From positions 1,153,501 through 1,217,500 of the forward strand of contig NC_092572.1 of the NCBI RefSeq assembly GCF_037975245.1: DNA of 64,000 nucleotides, given 5' to 3'. Both the position numbers and the translations under genes were made by a program. The DNA is from Apostichopus japonicus (lineage: Eukaryota; Echinodermata; Holothuroidea; Aspidochirotida; Stichopodidae). Of the stretch, positions 12,454 to 20,689 are shown in pieces. A model generated the notes under the pieces. It had not been told where the DNA came from. It searched no databases and worked only from the letters and a program-made list of their open reading frames with translations. How positions within the stretch are numbered: position 1 is the stretch's first letter; each line of letters opens with the position of its first letter.

Positions 12454-12832
12454 ATGGCGCATTCAAAGTTGTTGTCTTATTATTTAGCCTGTCTGTTTTT
12501 GATAATGTGCAAACGTGTAATTGGAGTTTGTTATGACAATTATGGCACCCAGCCATTTCCGACCATCGAGTGCAACGCCTCGCTTAAGGATCCTGTCTGC
12601 CTTACTTGCCCGGTTTATCAAAAATCTGACGTGGAGTGGTACATAGCTAAGAATCGCATTGCTTACGGAAACTTTTATGTTGGTGAAGTTAATGACGTAA
12701 CCGTAAATACATGCCATGAGACAAATGCTTCGCTTAGTTTTAAAAGTTGCGACCAGGAAAGAATATCTTCAGTTCAATGCCAACAGGCAAAGAAAACGTT
12801 GGCAGACTTTACAGTTATATGTAAAATAAAAG
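12454..12832 (+). CDS. Exon 1: signal peptide and Cys-rich Ig-like ectodomain
   Basis: ATG at 12,454 opens a signal peptide (MAHSKLLSYY then LACLFLIMCKRVIG), followed by about 100 residues with nine or more cysteines (YDNYG, IECNASL, CLTCPVY, NTCHETN, KSCDQE, VQCQQ, VICKIK). VEWYIAKNR supplies the core Trp of an Ig-type strand C, and NAS occurs twice as a possible N-glycosylation site. It ends at donor G|GTGAGT after 126 codons plus one base (phase 1). The next exon begins in phase 1 with the same frame. It is probably a diverged Ig V-type domain that would be extracellular. This Met is the only good start, preceded by in-frame stops. Confidence 0.7.
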
Positions 12833-13414
12833 GTGAGTTAATTATATACTTTGTCAGATTGACTTACTAGCTGTATTAGAAAGGTGAAAGGAAAATTTTC
12901 GCAATTTAAGATATAATAAGACTTGAGTTTACACTTTGTATTTAGCTCGATAAATATTAGGATTATTTCCTTCTGCAGACAAAGTTGGAAGTCTAGGAAA
13001 CCCACAAGGAAAATAAATTTACAGTTACAAGCATAATGCAGTTTCCTTCTTTTATAACCTGAAACCCGATGCACACAGAAAAGACAGTTAAATCTGTAAA
13101 TCTTAACGTTTTGTATCAACGTGAAAACTGGATCGTAATATAAATCGGTAGCATGTGCTATTAGGATCATAGTAAGAACTGAGGATATGTGTAATTCCAA
13201 CATATCCTGTTGTTTGGAATAAGATTAAGCGTAAGATTTAAAGCAGTTACTGTAATCTCTGTGTGAATCGGCTACACGTAAACATTGATCTGAAATATTA
13301 TGTGCCTATCGTGTACTGGAAGAGACAATATTTTTAAGTAGCCATACTAGAAAGTATGTGAGTTCGGCGAGGAGTTCTTTACGAGATTTTGTTTTCTTGA
13401 TTACATGTCGTCAG
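12833..13414 (+). other. Intron 1 of receptor kinase-like gene
   Basis: GTGAGT at 12,833 to AG at 13,414 (CATGTCGTCAG). Phase 1 on both sides gives GAA at the junction. Confidence 0.6.
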
Positions 13415-13729
13415 AATTTGTGTTTCCAGAAAGAATTATCATCTTAGGAGATAGCGTACACGAGACGAAAGATGGCTATTTAACTGTTCAAAAATCCAGT
13501 GATATAAGTCTCCGCTGCATTATTCAACATGTGTTGCAACCTGTCAAAATAGTGTGGCTTGTCGACGACGAAATTATCTTGGAGGAAGACTTTGCATCTG
13601 ATTCTAATGAGACAACCAATATTTCGCTGTCACTTGATGTTGATGCAAGCAATATCAACAAGTCTATCACCTGTGTGGCATATGGACAGTATATGCGAAA
13701 TATGACTCGGGTGATATTTCTTATTAAAG
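13415..13729 (+). CDS. Exon 2: Ig domain
   Basis: A 315-nt exon with phase-1 introns on both sides, the usual arrangement for an Ig-module exon. The translation shows SLRCIIQHV (strand B cysteine), KIVWLVDDE (core Trp of strand C), NISLSLDVDASNINKSITC (strand E then the strand F cysteine region, in place of the usual D.G.Y.C) and RVIFLIKG (strand G). NETT, NIS, NKS and NMT are possible N-glycosylation sites. The in-frame ATG at 13,405 lies before the acceptor and is not the start. The exon ends at donor G|GTATGG. The module would be extracellular and may bind a ligand; which one cannot be told. Confidence 0.8.
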
Positions 13730-13873
13730 GTATGGGAAAATTACAACGTTGTTCAATGGATATCCTAATAAGAAAGTCAATATTTAGTACAGTGAAGACA
13801 TTAAAATTACAAGTATTAATGATAACCAATCAAATAGTTAATAGAACAGCAATTTTTAGTTTTGTTCCTTTAG

Positions 13874-13900
13874 TGACAGATACAGCGTCTGAAGAAACTG
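13874..13900 (+). pseudogene. Possible micro-exon, first copy (donor lost)
   Basis: After acceptor CCTTTAG, the phase-1 frame reads (V)TDTASEET, then TTAATT where a GT donor is expected. A second copy at 14,000-14,026 has the donor but no acceptor. The spacer is about 126 bp, and flanks are also alike, so this looks like a local duplication of about 75 bp or more around a short stalk exon. It is tentative. Confidence 0.25.
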
Positions 13901-13999
13901 TTAATTTTCCTTTCTATTTAAACTAATAATCAATTTTGGACGTTCAAAAGGGAAACCGCATAATATAATAGAACGATATTTTTATTCTTGTTCTTTAAA

Positions 14000-14026
14000 T
14001 GACAGATACAGTGTCTGAAGAAACTG
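14000..14026 (+). pseudogene. Possible micro-exon, second copy (acceptor lost)
   Basis: Reads ATGACAGATACAGTGTCTGA onward, ending in AAACTG|GTAATT. The upstream TTTAG of the first copy is TTAAA here. See the first copy at 13,874. Confidence 0.25.
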
Positions 14027-14230
14027 GTAATTTTCTTTCCATTTAAAATTTAAGCTCATTGTTGAGGTGATCAACGATCTTATCAAAATGATATATATCT
14101 ATTTTTAAGTTGTAATAATTCTGAAAACACGGAGAACCAAATGTTCTTCTATTTGTCATGAACATAAATTCAAAGTTTTTAACGTCAAATGGTGCATTCT
14201 AAGATAATGTTTGAAAATAACTTGATACAG

Positions 14231-14278
14231 GTAGCTCGAAAATCAATATTGTGGTAATTATTCCCTTGAATAATTTAG
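14231..14278 (+). pseudogene. Possible remnant of transmembrane exon
   Basis: Between acceptor GATACAG and donor G|GTATAG there is a 48-nt open segment in phase 1-1 reading GSSKINIVVIIPLNNLG. A Ser-rich lead followed by NIVVIIPL looks like the start of a receptor transmembrane helix, but it is far too short to span a membrane. It could be a decayed exon or chance. It lies where the transmembrane exon should be. Confidence 0.22.
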
Positions 14279-14790
14279 GTATAGTTACCTGAATCGTTAT
14301 GGGAGGTGCAGATGTACAGTAAGTATGTTAAACAGGATGGGTGCTGCCACTTTTAAGATTGCTCATACAAAAATTCAAATGGTGCCATCTGAAGCACATT
14401 TATACTATAATTCTGGTCTTATAGTCTAAGTTAATACAAATGGAAGGTTTTGCAAATATATAATAATACATTCAATATTTCCCCGCATATTTAGTACATG
14501 GTTTGAATCATTAGGAGAGAACCAAAGACGAAAAAAGAATTGTATAATGAGGGAGGAGGGGGGGGGGGTGTTGGTTACCTTGAGCTCATTGAAGCCGTCT
14601 TCTTTGTAGGTGTTTGTTCGTCAATGGTGCATGCTGATGGTTAAAACTATAAATAAGAATATATAAGCTGCTTTAAACCCAAGGTTTGTCTAGCCGATAC
14701 TTTGTTTGAAGTTGCACATAAAGGGAGAGTAGAGGTGGTTCAGCCAGTGATACAATGAATTAAATATATACTTCTGTCGTTTGGAGGCAG
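14279..14790 (+). other. Region where juxtamembrane and N-lobe exons are expected but not seen
   Basis: I searched for a glycine-rich loop and a beta-3 Lys motif and found neither. An open stretch at about 14,494-14,560 (WFESLGENQRRKKN, after a TTTAG acceptor) is basic like a juxtamembrane segment, but has no donor. A G run follows at 14,556-14,569. Confidence 0.4.
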
Positions 14791-14997
14791 AGGACAATAA
14801 CACTCCTGGTTCGTCTTTATGAAGCGATGAGCTGTGGAACCCTCTACGACCATGTAATGAATCATTATCGGAAACGATCTCGTCTTAGTAAAACGATCAG
14901 AAGACAGGTATCGTATTTTCACCGACCTGTTTTGAAGGAATTTCTTAACTTTGCGGTTAATATTGCCCAGGCAATGCAATATCTTGCTTCTCACAAG
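14791..14997 (+). CDS. Exon: kinase hinge to helix E
   Basis: The frame reads TITLLVRLYEAMSCGTLYD, matching the beta-5 strand, hinge and helix D of receptor tyrosine kinases (LYE.MS.GTL.D). After a basic insert (RKRSRLSK) comes EFLNFAVNIAQAMQYLASHK, which matches helix E ending just before the catalytic loop. It ends at donor AAG|GTAAGT in phase 0. The 5' boundary is the AG at 14,789-14,790 (GGAGGCAG), chosen because an in-frame TAA lies at 14,761; an AG four bases earlier is possible. Confidence 0.75.
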
Positions 14998-15264
14998 GTA
15001 AGTTATCATTCTTTAACAACTGGTATTCGATTAATAGCGTGCATTCTGAGACACCAAACGTGTTTTATATTTGTTGCCATTTGATGCCATTTGTGCATGT
15101 AATATTAGGTTCCATTGTCTCAGATCAGTTCTTGTGCAACTAATTGTGTACACATTTTATAATATCTTTTAAATGAAATTACATATCACAATACTTATAT
15201 ATTCCAAGTAATGGCAAAAAAAGACGCATGAATGGATCCTTTCAATTCATCCATTTTCTCATAG

Positions 15265-15384
15265 TTTTGCCATCCAGCACTCTCTTTGAGAAAGGTACTG
15301 ATGACGCCCCAAGGCTCCTGCAAATTATACGATGTTTATCCAAATAACTTATGTATGGAGAGAATTAAACATTTGATGAAAAAG
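15265..15384 (+). CDS. Exon: degenerate catalytic loop and DFG region
   Basis: Exactly 40 codons between acceptor CTCATAG and donor AAG|GTAAAG, phase 0 on both sides, joining the helix E exon in frame. It reads FCHPALSLRKVLMTPQGSCK, then LYDVYP, and ends ERIKHLMKK. Alignment by eye with the tyrosine kinase loop (HRDLAARNVL....CKI.DFG) puts HPA at HRD, so the catalytic Asp is Ala, K at the Asn that binds metal, and DVY at DFG. Length and spacing of the loop are kept, and the reading frame is clean. This argues that loss of the motif is an old, tolerated feature of the family rather than recent decay. Product: pseudokinase C-lobe. Confidence 0.75.
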
Positions 15385-15479
15385 GTAAAGCTATAACATT
15401 TAAACGTAAGTTAATTCAAAGTACTTATAATTCATACTTGACCCACCCTTTTTGTTTTCACTTATTTAAAAAAATATAA

Positions 15480-15504
15480 TTTATTTATAATATATTTATA
15501 TAAA

Positions 15505-15536
<32 letters not shown>

Positions 15537-15540
15537 AATA
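15480..15540. repeat. (TA)n tract on left side of hammerhead repeat, copy 1
   Basis: TATATA runs with a few interruptions, immediately left of the repeat at 15,541. Confidence 0.9.
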
Positions 15541-15691
15541 TAGAGTAGGTTGGCGTCTATCTTGGCGCAGAGTGCTCTATGTCCATTGGACAGAGCGTAA
15601 TATATGTTCTCTCAAGAGTTGTCTGAAGATCGCTATAACGCGTGAAACTCCGAGTAACAACTACTAGTGTTCCACTAGTCTCATCTAGTAT

Positions 15692-15697
<6 letters not shown>
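15541..15697 (+). mobile_element. Hammerhead-bearing retroelement-like repeat, copy 1
   Basis: A unit running from GAGTAGGTTGGCGTCTATC, through GTCCATTGGACAGAGCG, to CTCATCTAGTATCAAC, flanked on both sides by (TA)n. The same sequence occurs reverse-complemented at 17,727-17,893. Between GACAGAGCG and the ribozyme, this copy has an unrelated TAATATATGTTCTCTCAAG in place of the palindrome arm of copy 2. Its small size, hammerhead and simple-repeat flanks resemble metazoan retrozymes or the terminal repeats of Penelope-like elements. No reverse transcriptase is seen nearby. It sits in an intron of the receptor kinase-like gene. Confidence 0.7.
15617..15662 (+). ncRNA. Type I hammerhead ribozyme, copy 1
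   Basis: All core parts are present in order. Stem I AGTTGT (15,617-15,622) pairs fully with ACAACT (15,657-15,662). CTGAAGA at 15,623-15,629 is the CUGANGA box. Stem II CGC/GCG (15,631-15,633 with 15,640-15,642) lies inside a U-U mismatch at its base. GAAA is at 15,644-15,647. A two-pair stem III (CT/AG, loop CCG) is followed by the cleavage triplet GTA at 15,654-15,656, with predicted cleavage after 15,656. Very short stem III is known in hammerheads of Penelope-like elements and animal retrozymes, which often act as dimers. The stem II base mismatch may weaken activity. Confidence 0.75.
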
Positions 15698-15751
<54 letters not shown>

Positions 15752-15765
15752 GTATATATAAATTC
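15695..15765. repeat. (TA)n tract on right side of hammerhead repeat, copy 1
   Basis: Uninterrupted TA run ending in TATTTATATATGTATATATA. Confidence 0.9.
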
Positions 15766-15786
15766 ATATTTCTACTTTGTACACAG

Positions 15787-15897
15787 AAAAATCCTCCTAC
15801 GGCATGGATGGCTACAGAGATATTTCTTCTTGACAAGTACTTTCTCAAGAGTGATCTTGGAACTTTTCCGTTTTCTTGTGGGAGGTTTTGACGATTG
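15787..15897 (+). pseudogene. Exon: P+1 loop to helix F, with one-base deletion
   Basis: After acceptor TACACAG, the frame reads KNPPTAWMATEIFLLDKYFL then KSD, matching the kinase segment P.KWMAPE...YT.KSD, with Ala-Thr-Glu at the APE position. Then CT at 15,856-15,857 is followed by a frame one base off that reads WNFSVFLWEVLTIG, matching the expected VWSFGVLLWE..T.G. The exon is 111 nt, but the phases (0 in, 1 out) require 112. So one base is missing in the codon after KSD. Read as it stands, the frame hits TGA after LGTFPFSCGRF. The donor G|GTAATA is intact. No homopolymer is at the site, so a sequencing slip is less likely but not excluded. Confidence 0.75.
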
Positions 15898-16034
15898 GTA
15901 ATATTTTATAAAGTGAATTACTTTATGATCCATCATTAAAATTATTGCATTACCTGTGAAACTTGAAACATTTCAGACAAGTGCAGTTACTTTCATTACT
16001 TTGCCGCTGACATATGTTTGCATTTTATTCAAAG

Positions 16035-16131
16035 GTAAAATACCGTTTGCCAGTATCTCACAAGAAGGTATCAAAGAGAAGGTTCTTGAGAGTTTTATGT
16101 TGTCAAGACCGGCAATTTGTCCAAATAATAT
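16035..16131 (+). CDS. Exon: kinase helix G region
   Basis: 97 nt, phase 1 in and phase 2 out. The first codon is completed by G from the preceding exon to give GGKIPFASI, matching the tyrosine kinase motif T.GG.PY..I. Then VLESFMLSRPAICPNN matches L..G.RL.RP..C...LY. The ending AT|GTAAGG places the donor over an apparent ATG-TAA. Cytosolic C-lobe. Confidence 0.75.
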
Positions 16132-16935
16132 GTAAGGAAAACATCTATGTTATAGTTATGTTCTTTAATCAAGTGCGTTAAGTGGTTACTTTAATTACTA
16201 TTGATGCATGCATAGCGATAATTTCCAAAATGACACAGCTAAAACGATGTACTCTTCCTTAGAATTATGAAACACTTTTCAGCAACTCAAGATTTTTGTG
16301 AAGATTTAGTATTACGTAATACACTATCATTGGTTAGATGACTGTAGTTCTCTGTGCACGACTGTTTCTCACAGGTCCAATTGATATTGATATAATTGAT
16401 ATACAATATTGATTCTTACCTGCCATTATTATAAAATCTTTAAGTATTTTTGAAATCTCACTTAAAGGTTTACTGTAGAGCTAAGAAGGGTAACAAAAAC
16501 AATTATAAGAAAGGATTACACATATAACTCTATGAATACATTCGGGTATTACAGCAGCAGTTTAAGGGAATAATTGGTAATTATTGTTTTGTACCCATTG
16601 CTTCTTTTACTTGACGCTCAGCTCTAAATTTTACTTGTATTTTATGCCAGTTCGTATGTTCGCTTAGCTAAATAATATGACTTAACTTGGACATTTTAAA
16701 TAATATAAGACGCTGGTGGTAAGAATACAAGAAACGAATGGAGATAATTAAAATCAAACAATATGGCTCATTTTATTTTTGTAGGAAATCACATGCCTTA
16801 AGTTTAATTGCTTAAATTCGCATTTAGTGAGCCCGAGGTTAATAATAATTAACAATCATCCCTGACGTTTTGCTGTAATAATTTTTTTAGGTGTCAGTCC
16901 AATCGTGCTAGATTTCATTTCTCAAACATTATCAG
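16132..16935 (+). other. Intron of receptor kinase-like gene
   Basis: GTAAGG at 16,132 to ATTATCAG at 16,935, phase 2. No other feature is seen inside. Confidence 0.65.
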
Positions 16936-17038
16936 GTTTCAAGTTATGGTGTCTTGTTGGCAAAAGGACCACACCCTGCGACCTTCGTGCAGTGATATAT
17001 TGCAATGTATTCGATCAGAATATGAAAAGATGCATGAG
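16936..17038 (+). CDS. Exon: kinase helices H and I
   Basis: One base completes Met, then FQVMVSCWQKDHTLRPSCSD, which carries the conserved CW....RP signature at the end of tyrosine kinase domains (M..CW..D...RP.F..I). It ends ILQCIRSEYEKMHE at donor GAG|GTAGGA, phase 0. The exon is intact and its spacing is normal for the family. Confidence 0.78.
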
Positions 17039-17567
17039 GTAGGAAAATATATGTATTCAGGGATCTCATTTCACAAATGTGCACGGAAAATTGTTTTAAT
17101 ACTTCCGAGTCTGAAAATATTCAATCATTTTGAAAAGTAACATACCTACTCAAATTGAACAAACTTTGCAGATGTTAAACTAAGAACTATCGTATTTTAA
17201 TTAAACAGTAATTGTGTTGATTTCAAAAAAATATAACAATATATATTTGCCCCATTTTATCAATGTTGAAGTTAGTCACTTCTTCCTTGTAAATGGCGCA
17301 TTGTATAACTTCGGTTTCGTTCAGAAATATCAAGACTGTGATTATTCAGAAATCCCGGAGTGATTCTATGTCGATCATCGAATCAGTGAATGGTGTTTAT
17401 GTATCGACGAAGTCTGAGTTCATCGTTTTTAGTTTCAAATTGCTCGTAAAATTTTCTCGGGTAAAAAAATACCTGGGATTGAAATATTTACCGTTAATAG
17501 GTACCTTCCGGGATAACCAGAGAGAGCAACATAACATACAAATGTTACGAGGCTAATTTTGTTTCAG

Positions 17568-17663
17568 CAACGTGAAAAACAATATCTTGGTCACTGTTTG
17601 CACAATAAAACCGACACTTTAAGGAACTTTGTAAACGCTACAAGCTTTGCACTGATACTATGA
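17568..17663 (+). CDS. Possible C-terminal tail exon
   Basis: After acceptor TTTTGTTTCAG at 17,567, 31 codons in the matching phase 0 (QREKQYLGHCLHNK to SFALIL) lead to TGA at 17,661-17,663. No known motif and no tyrosine-based docking site apart from QYLG. It is accepted only because position, phase and acceptor fit. The tail could equally lie elsewhere. Confidence 0.35.
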   Translation, partial: QREKQYLGHCLHNKTDTLRNFVNATSFALIL

Positions 17664-17671
17664 TGGTTAAT

Positions 17672-17672
17672 A

Positions 17673-17727
<55 letters not shown>
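17672..17727. repeat. (TA)n tract on left side of hammerhead repeat, copy 2
   Basis: Uninterrupted TA run. Open frames of alternating Tyr and Ile across it are artefacts. Confidence 0.9.
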
Positions 17728-17731
<4 letters not shown>

Positions 17732-17890
17732 ATACTAGATGAGACTAGTGGAACACTAGTAGTTGTAACTCGGAGTTTCACGCTTTGTAGCGATCTTCAG
17801 ACAAGTTGTCTGAAGATCGCTACAAAGCGTGATTCCGCTCTGTCCAATGGACATAGAGCACTCTGCGCCAAGATAGACGCCAACCTACTC

Positions 17891-17893
<3 letters not shown>
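17727..17893 (-). mobile_element. Hammerhead-bearing retroelement-like repeat, copy 2 (inverted)
   Basis: The reverse complement of the unit at 15,541-15,697, with the same ends (GTTGATACTAGATGAGACTA on the plus strand, AACCTACTC at the far end) and (TA)n on both sides. It holds a near-perfect palindrome of about 45 bp (17,782-17,827) joining two inverted hammerhead halves, which copy 1 lacks. It lies just past the putative last exon of the receptor kinase-like gene. Confidence 0.7.
17761..17806 (-). ncRNA. Type I hammerhead ribozyme, copy 2
   Basis: Minus strand: stem I 5' arm ACTTGT (17,806-17,801) pairs at five of six positions with ACAACT (17,766-17,761). CTGAAGA is at 17,800-17,794. Stem II is CGC/GCG with loop TACAAA and the same U-U base mismatch. 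GAAA is at 17,779-17,776, mini stem III CT/AG with loop CCG, and the cleavage triplet is GTT at 17,69-17,67 of this block (17,769-17,767), with cleavage predicted after 17,767. Loop and triplet differ from copy 1 while the core is identical, as expected of a maintained ribozyme. Confidence 0.72.

Positions 17894-17968
<75 letters not shown>
17890..17968. repeat. (TA)n tract on right side of hammerhead repeat, copy 2
   Basis: TA run with one internal TG. It ends at the start of duplication unit A. Confidence 0.9.
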
Positions 17969-17970
<2 letters not shown>

Positions 17971-20689
17971 TCAATCGATAAAGGTATCTGAACTATATTA
18001 GACATTGCAGTTTTGGTTTATTAACTGTATCCGTCAACAGTATCATTATATGAAGGTCATAGGTGCAACGACACAACCGGTATTAGTCAAAGTGTGCACA
18101 CAACAGGGGTCGTTTCTTAGTATTACTAAATGATGTCACAATAGAAAATCCCTCTTTGGAATGAAACAGAGAAATAAGAGATTATGTACAGAGCAATTTC
18201 TCAAGTAGCTTAAAAGAATAGTTAAAGTATTTAACTACAATACGAGACAACCTTGCTACTTATACAATTGAATACTCTTAACAATACCAAGTTCTAAGAA
18301 TGAAAGATTTCTTGATATGTTTTCTTAGATTCACTAGGAGAGTTAATTTTCTTAGATTTCTGTAAATAAATGTGTCTAGGACACTTTTTTGAATTGAACT
18401 GAATTTAATGTCTACTTGTTATTATCTACTCGTTTTATAATTGTAATTAGCTTACATCATCATAAGACGTGGCAGGCATACTTAAATGATTGTCTGATTC
18501 CTTACACGTATGACTTAATGGCAAACCGAAAGTGAAACAAGCATTTTATGAAATATCAAAGTTCAAATGAAAAGAGTACTTCAAGTAGCAATTAATCATT
18601 GATACACCAGTTGAAGCAGATAAGACATTATTAAACCTAAACCGATCTAGCATAATCTATCAAATACGGTTTTATGACACACAGTGGTTAGAACTACTAC
18701 CTCACTAAGCAAAGAATATTAATAACCAGAACATTACACTGTGTTTGCAAATTAATATAAGATTATGTGTAACACCAAAACGCCATAACGCCAAAAATGT
18801 AACTAAATTACAGAATTTATCAAAGACAAAAGACATTACCGCTGTAGTTATTTCTAATGTTCACTTTATTTTCAGCAACGACCAATCTGACAAATAATCG
18901 TTGACAATTACGAATTAGTGTGTACAATTTCCATTGCATTTACCACTGAACATATCTCTTTTAACGATTCACTCTAACATTACATTTAAAAGATACTGAG
19001 TAGCTAGGAATTTCAATAACGCCACAACAGCATAATATTTTTATTGATTAAGGTTAGGATGACTTACCAACATTGTTGCGTTCTGTCTGGAACCGACGAT
19101 GAACAAAGATGTTATGTCGTCTTGCAAGCAAACCTTCGTACGTGCAGTTTTCGGTCAATAGTGTTTCCTAGTGCGGCTTATCAATACTTGAACTTTGGAT
19201 TGTAGATTATAAAACCTGGTATAGTGTAGACTTTTTTGCATACATGGCAAACATGTCTGTGATATAGATAATAAAATATGTTTACTTTGTGGGCGAGCTG
19301 TGTTAACAACGATTATAAATAACATCACGAGATATCTATGAAGTAAGGTTTGATTTTTAGGTAACTTATTCGTAGCATAATACATACATATTCCTTACGT
19401 TAGTTTTGGTAGATTTTGGATAAGACTATTCGGTTCCACAGAAGTTCATTGGTTTGACTGTTTATATTGACACCTTTCCGGTTAACACAATTATTACAAT
19501 CATGGAAATCATTATACTTAATATTAAACACATTAATATTCGAATCGGGTTAGAAATCATCAAGATTTTACACCAAGAACGTACTATGTGCAAAATGGAT
19601 AGTATTAGAACATTACCGAACTGAGATAACTGTTATTGTCGTTTGATCCGTTACGTCCACATTGCTAACATGATGAAAACGTTAGCCCAACCACGCTACT
19701 GCATTAAACGTCAATACCTGATTACAATAGCAAATACAGGACCGGATGTCATCACTGAGAAATATTAACATCATATTTATTTACATGGAGGTAACAATTA
19801 ATCAGGTGAAAACATCAAATGCATTTGGATTGTATGTACACTACAATGGTTTGCAATAGATTTACGCCGTCGACCGCCTACCAGATCTTGAAATCTTAAC
19901 GAAGTTAGAGGGTTATAATTGATTGTGTGGTGCAATGTGTTTGGTTCAGAACTATAAAGTTATATTCATGTAGTTGCAAAAAGTACGTTGAGTATGTTTT
20001 CTTTACATTCAAGCTTGAATGAATGCGTTCTTTACTGCTATATAATAACTCAAGGAAGTATACTTTTCTTAGTTTCATGCAAACAACACTTCTTAGAAGC
20101 TGACGTTTCTAAACAAAAGTCAACGCCTTGATGACAACGTATTAGCCACATTATGTGCTCTAGGTCATCTTTCAAGCGACAAATATTATAAGAGGTTTAT
20201 AAAGATGGATCAATACATTTTATGTGTTCTATGTTAGTGCAATTATTGAGAAACCTGTTCTCATATATACACAAGCCATGCTTCCACCACTAATATTTTG
20301 CCTTGGAAAGGGACACTCGATCCTTGTTTATTTGACGATATTTGGTAGCTTATTATTTCGCCAGTAAGAATTCTGCTAAATATGTAAATAGAAGCACACA
20401 AAAGATAGCATGCTCTTAAAAGTAGTATCATACTAAAAGTGAAACAGATTTTACATTTTATGATATATCATACGCAAGTTAAAACGCTCTTCAAATAATG
20501 AAAGTGCAATTGTAATCAGTTCAAGTTGATAACGAAACTATACCATGAGCTCTTTTAATACATTATAGTTTGTCATTCAGCGTTGAGTGTCATGAAATAA
20601 GTTACAATCTATGGTCACGTGGAGAACGTAGATGACAGATATATTCGATGTAGGAAAACCTGTTCCAGAGAGATATTCCAGTAAAATGT

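Larger units (their letters stand above)
12454..17663 (+). pseudogene. Ig-domain receptor tyrosine kinase-like gene (pseudokinase, frameshifted)
   Basis: Gene-level entry. Exons recognised: 12,454-12,832 (signal peptide and Cys-rich ectodomain), 13,415-13,729 (Ig domain), 14,791-14,997 (hinge to helix E), 15,265-15,384 (catalytic loop and DFG region), 15,787-15,897 (P+1 loop to helix F), 16,035-16,131 (helix G), 16,936-17,038 (helices H and I) and perhaps 17,568-17,663 (tail). Where two neighbouring exons are both seen, phases join correctly (1-1, 0-0, 0-0, 1-1, 2-2, 0-0), provided one lost base is allowed for in the fifth. Catalytic residues are gone: HRDLAARN appears as HPALSLRK and DFG as DVY. 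No glycine loop or beta-3 Lys exon was found, and a single-base deletion breaks the frame in the fifth exon. It is either a non-functional copy in an expanded receptor family or a pseudokinase receptor with an assembly error. Introns carry a hammerhead-bearing repeat. Confidence 0.75.

Noticed and set aside
17660..18001. Long open frames of alternating Tyr and Ile on both strands
   Set aside because: Direct translation of (TA)n microsatellites. Same for 24,051-24,242, 56,006-56,366 and 62,949-63,393.
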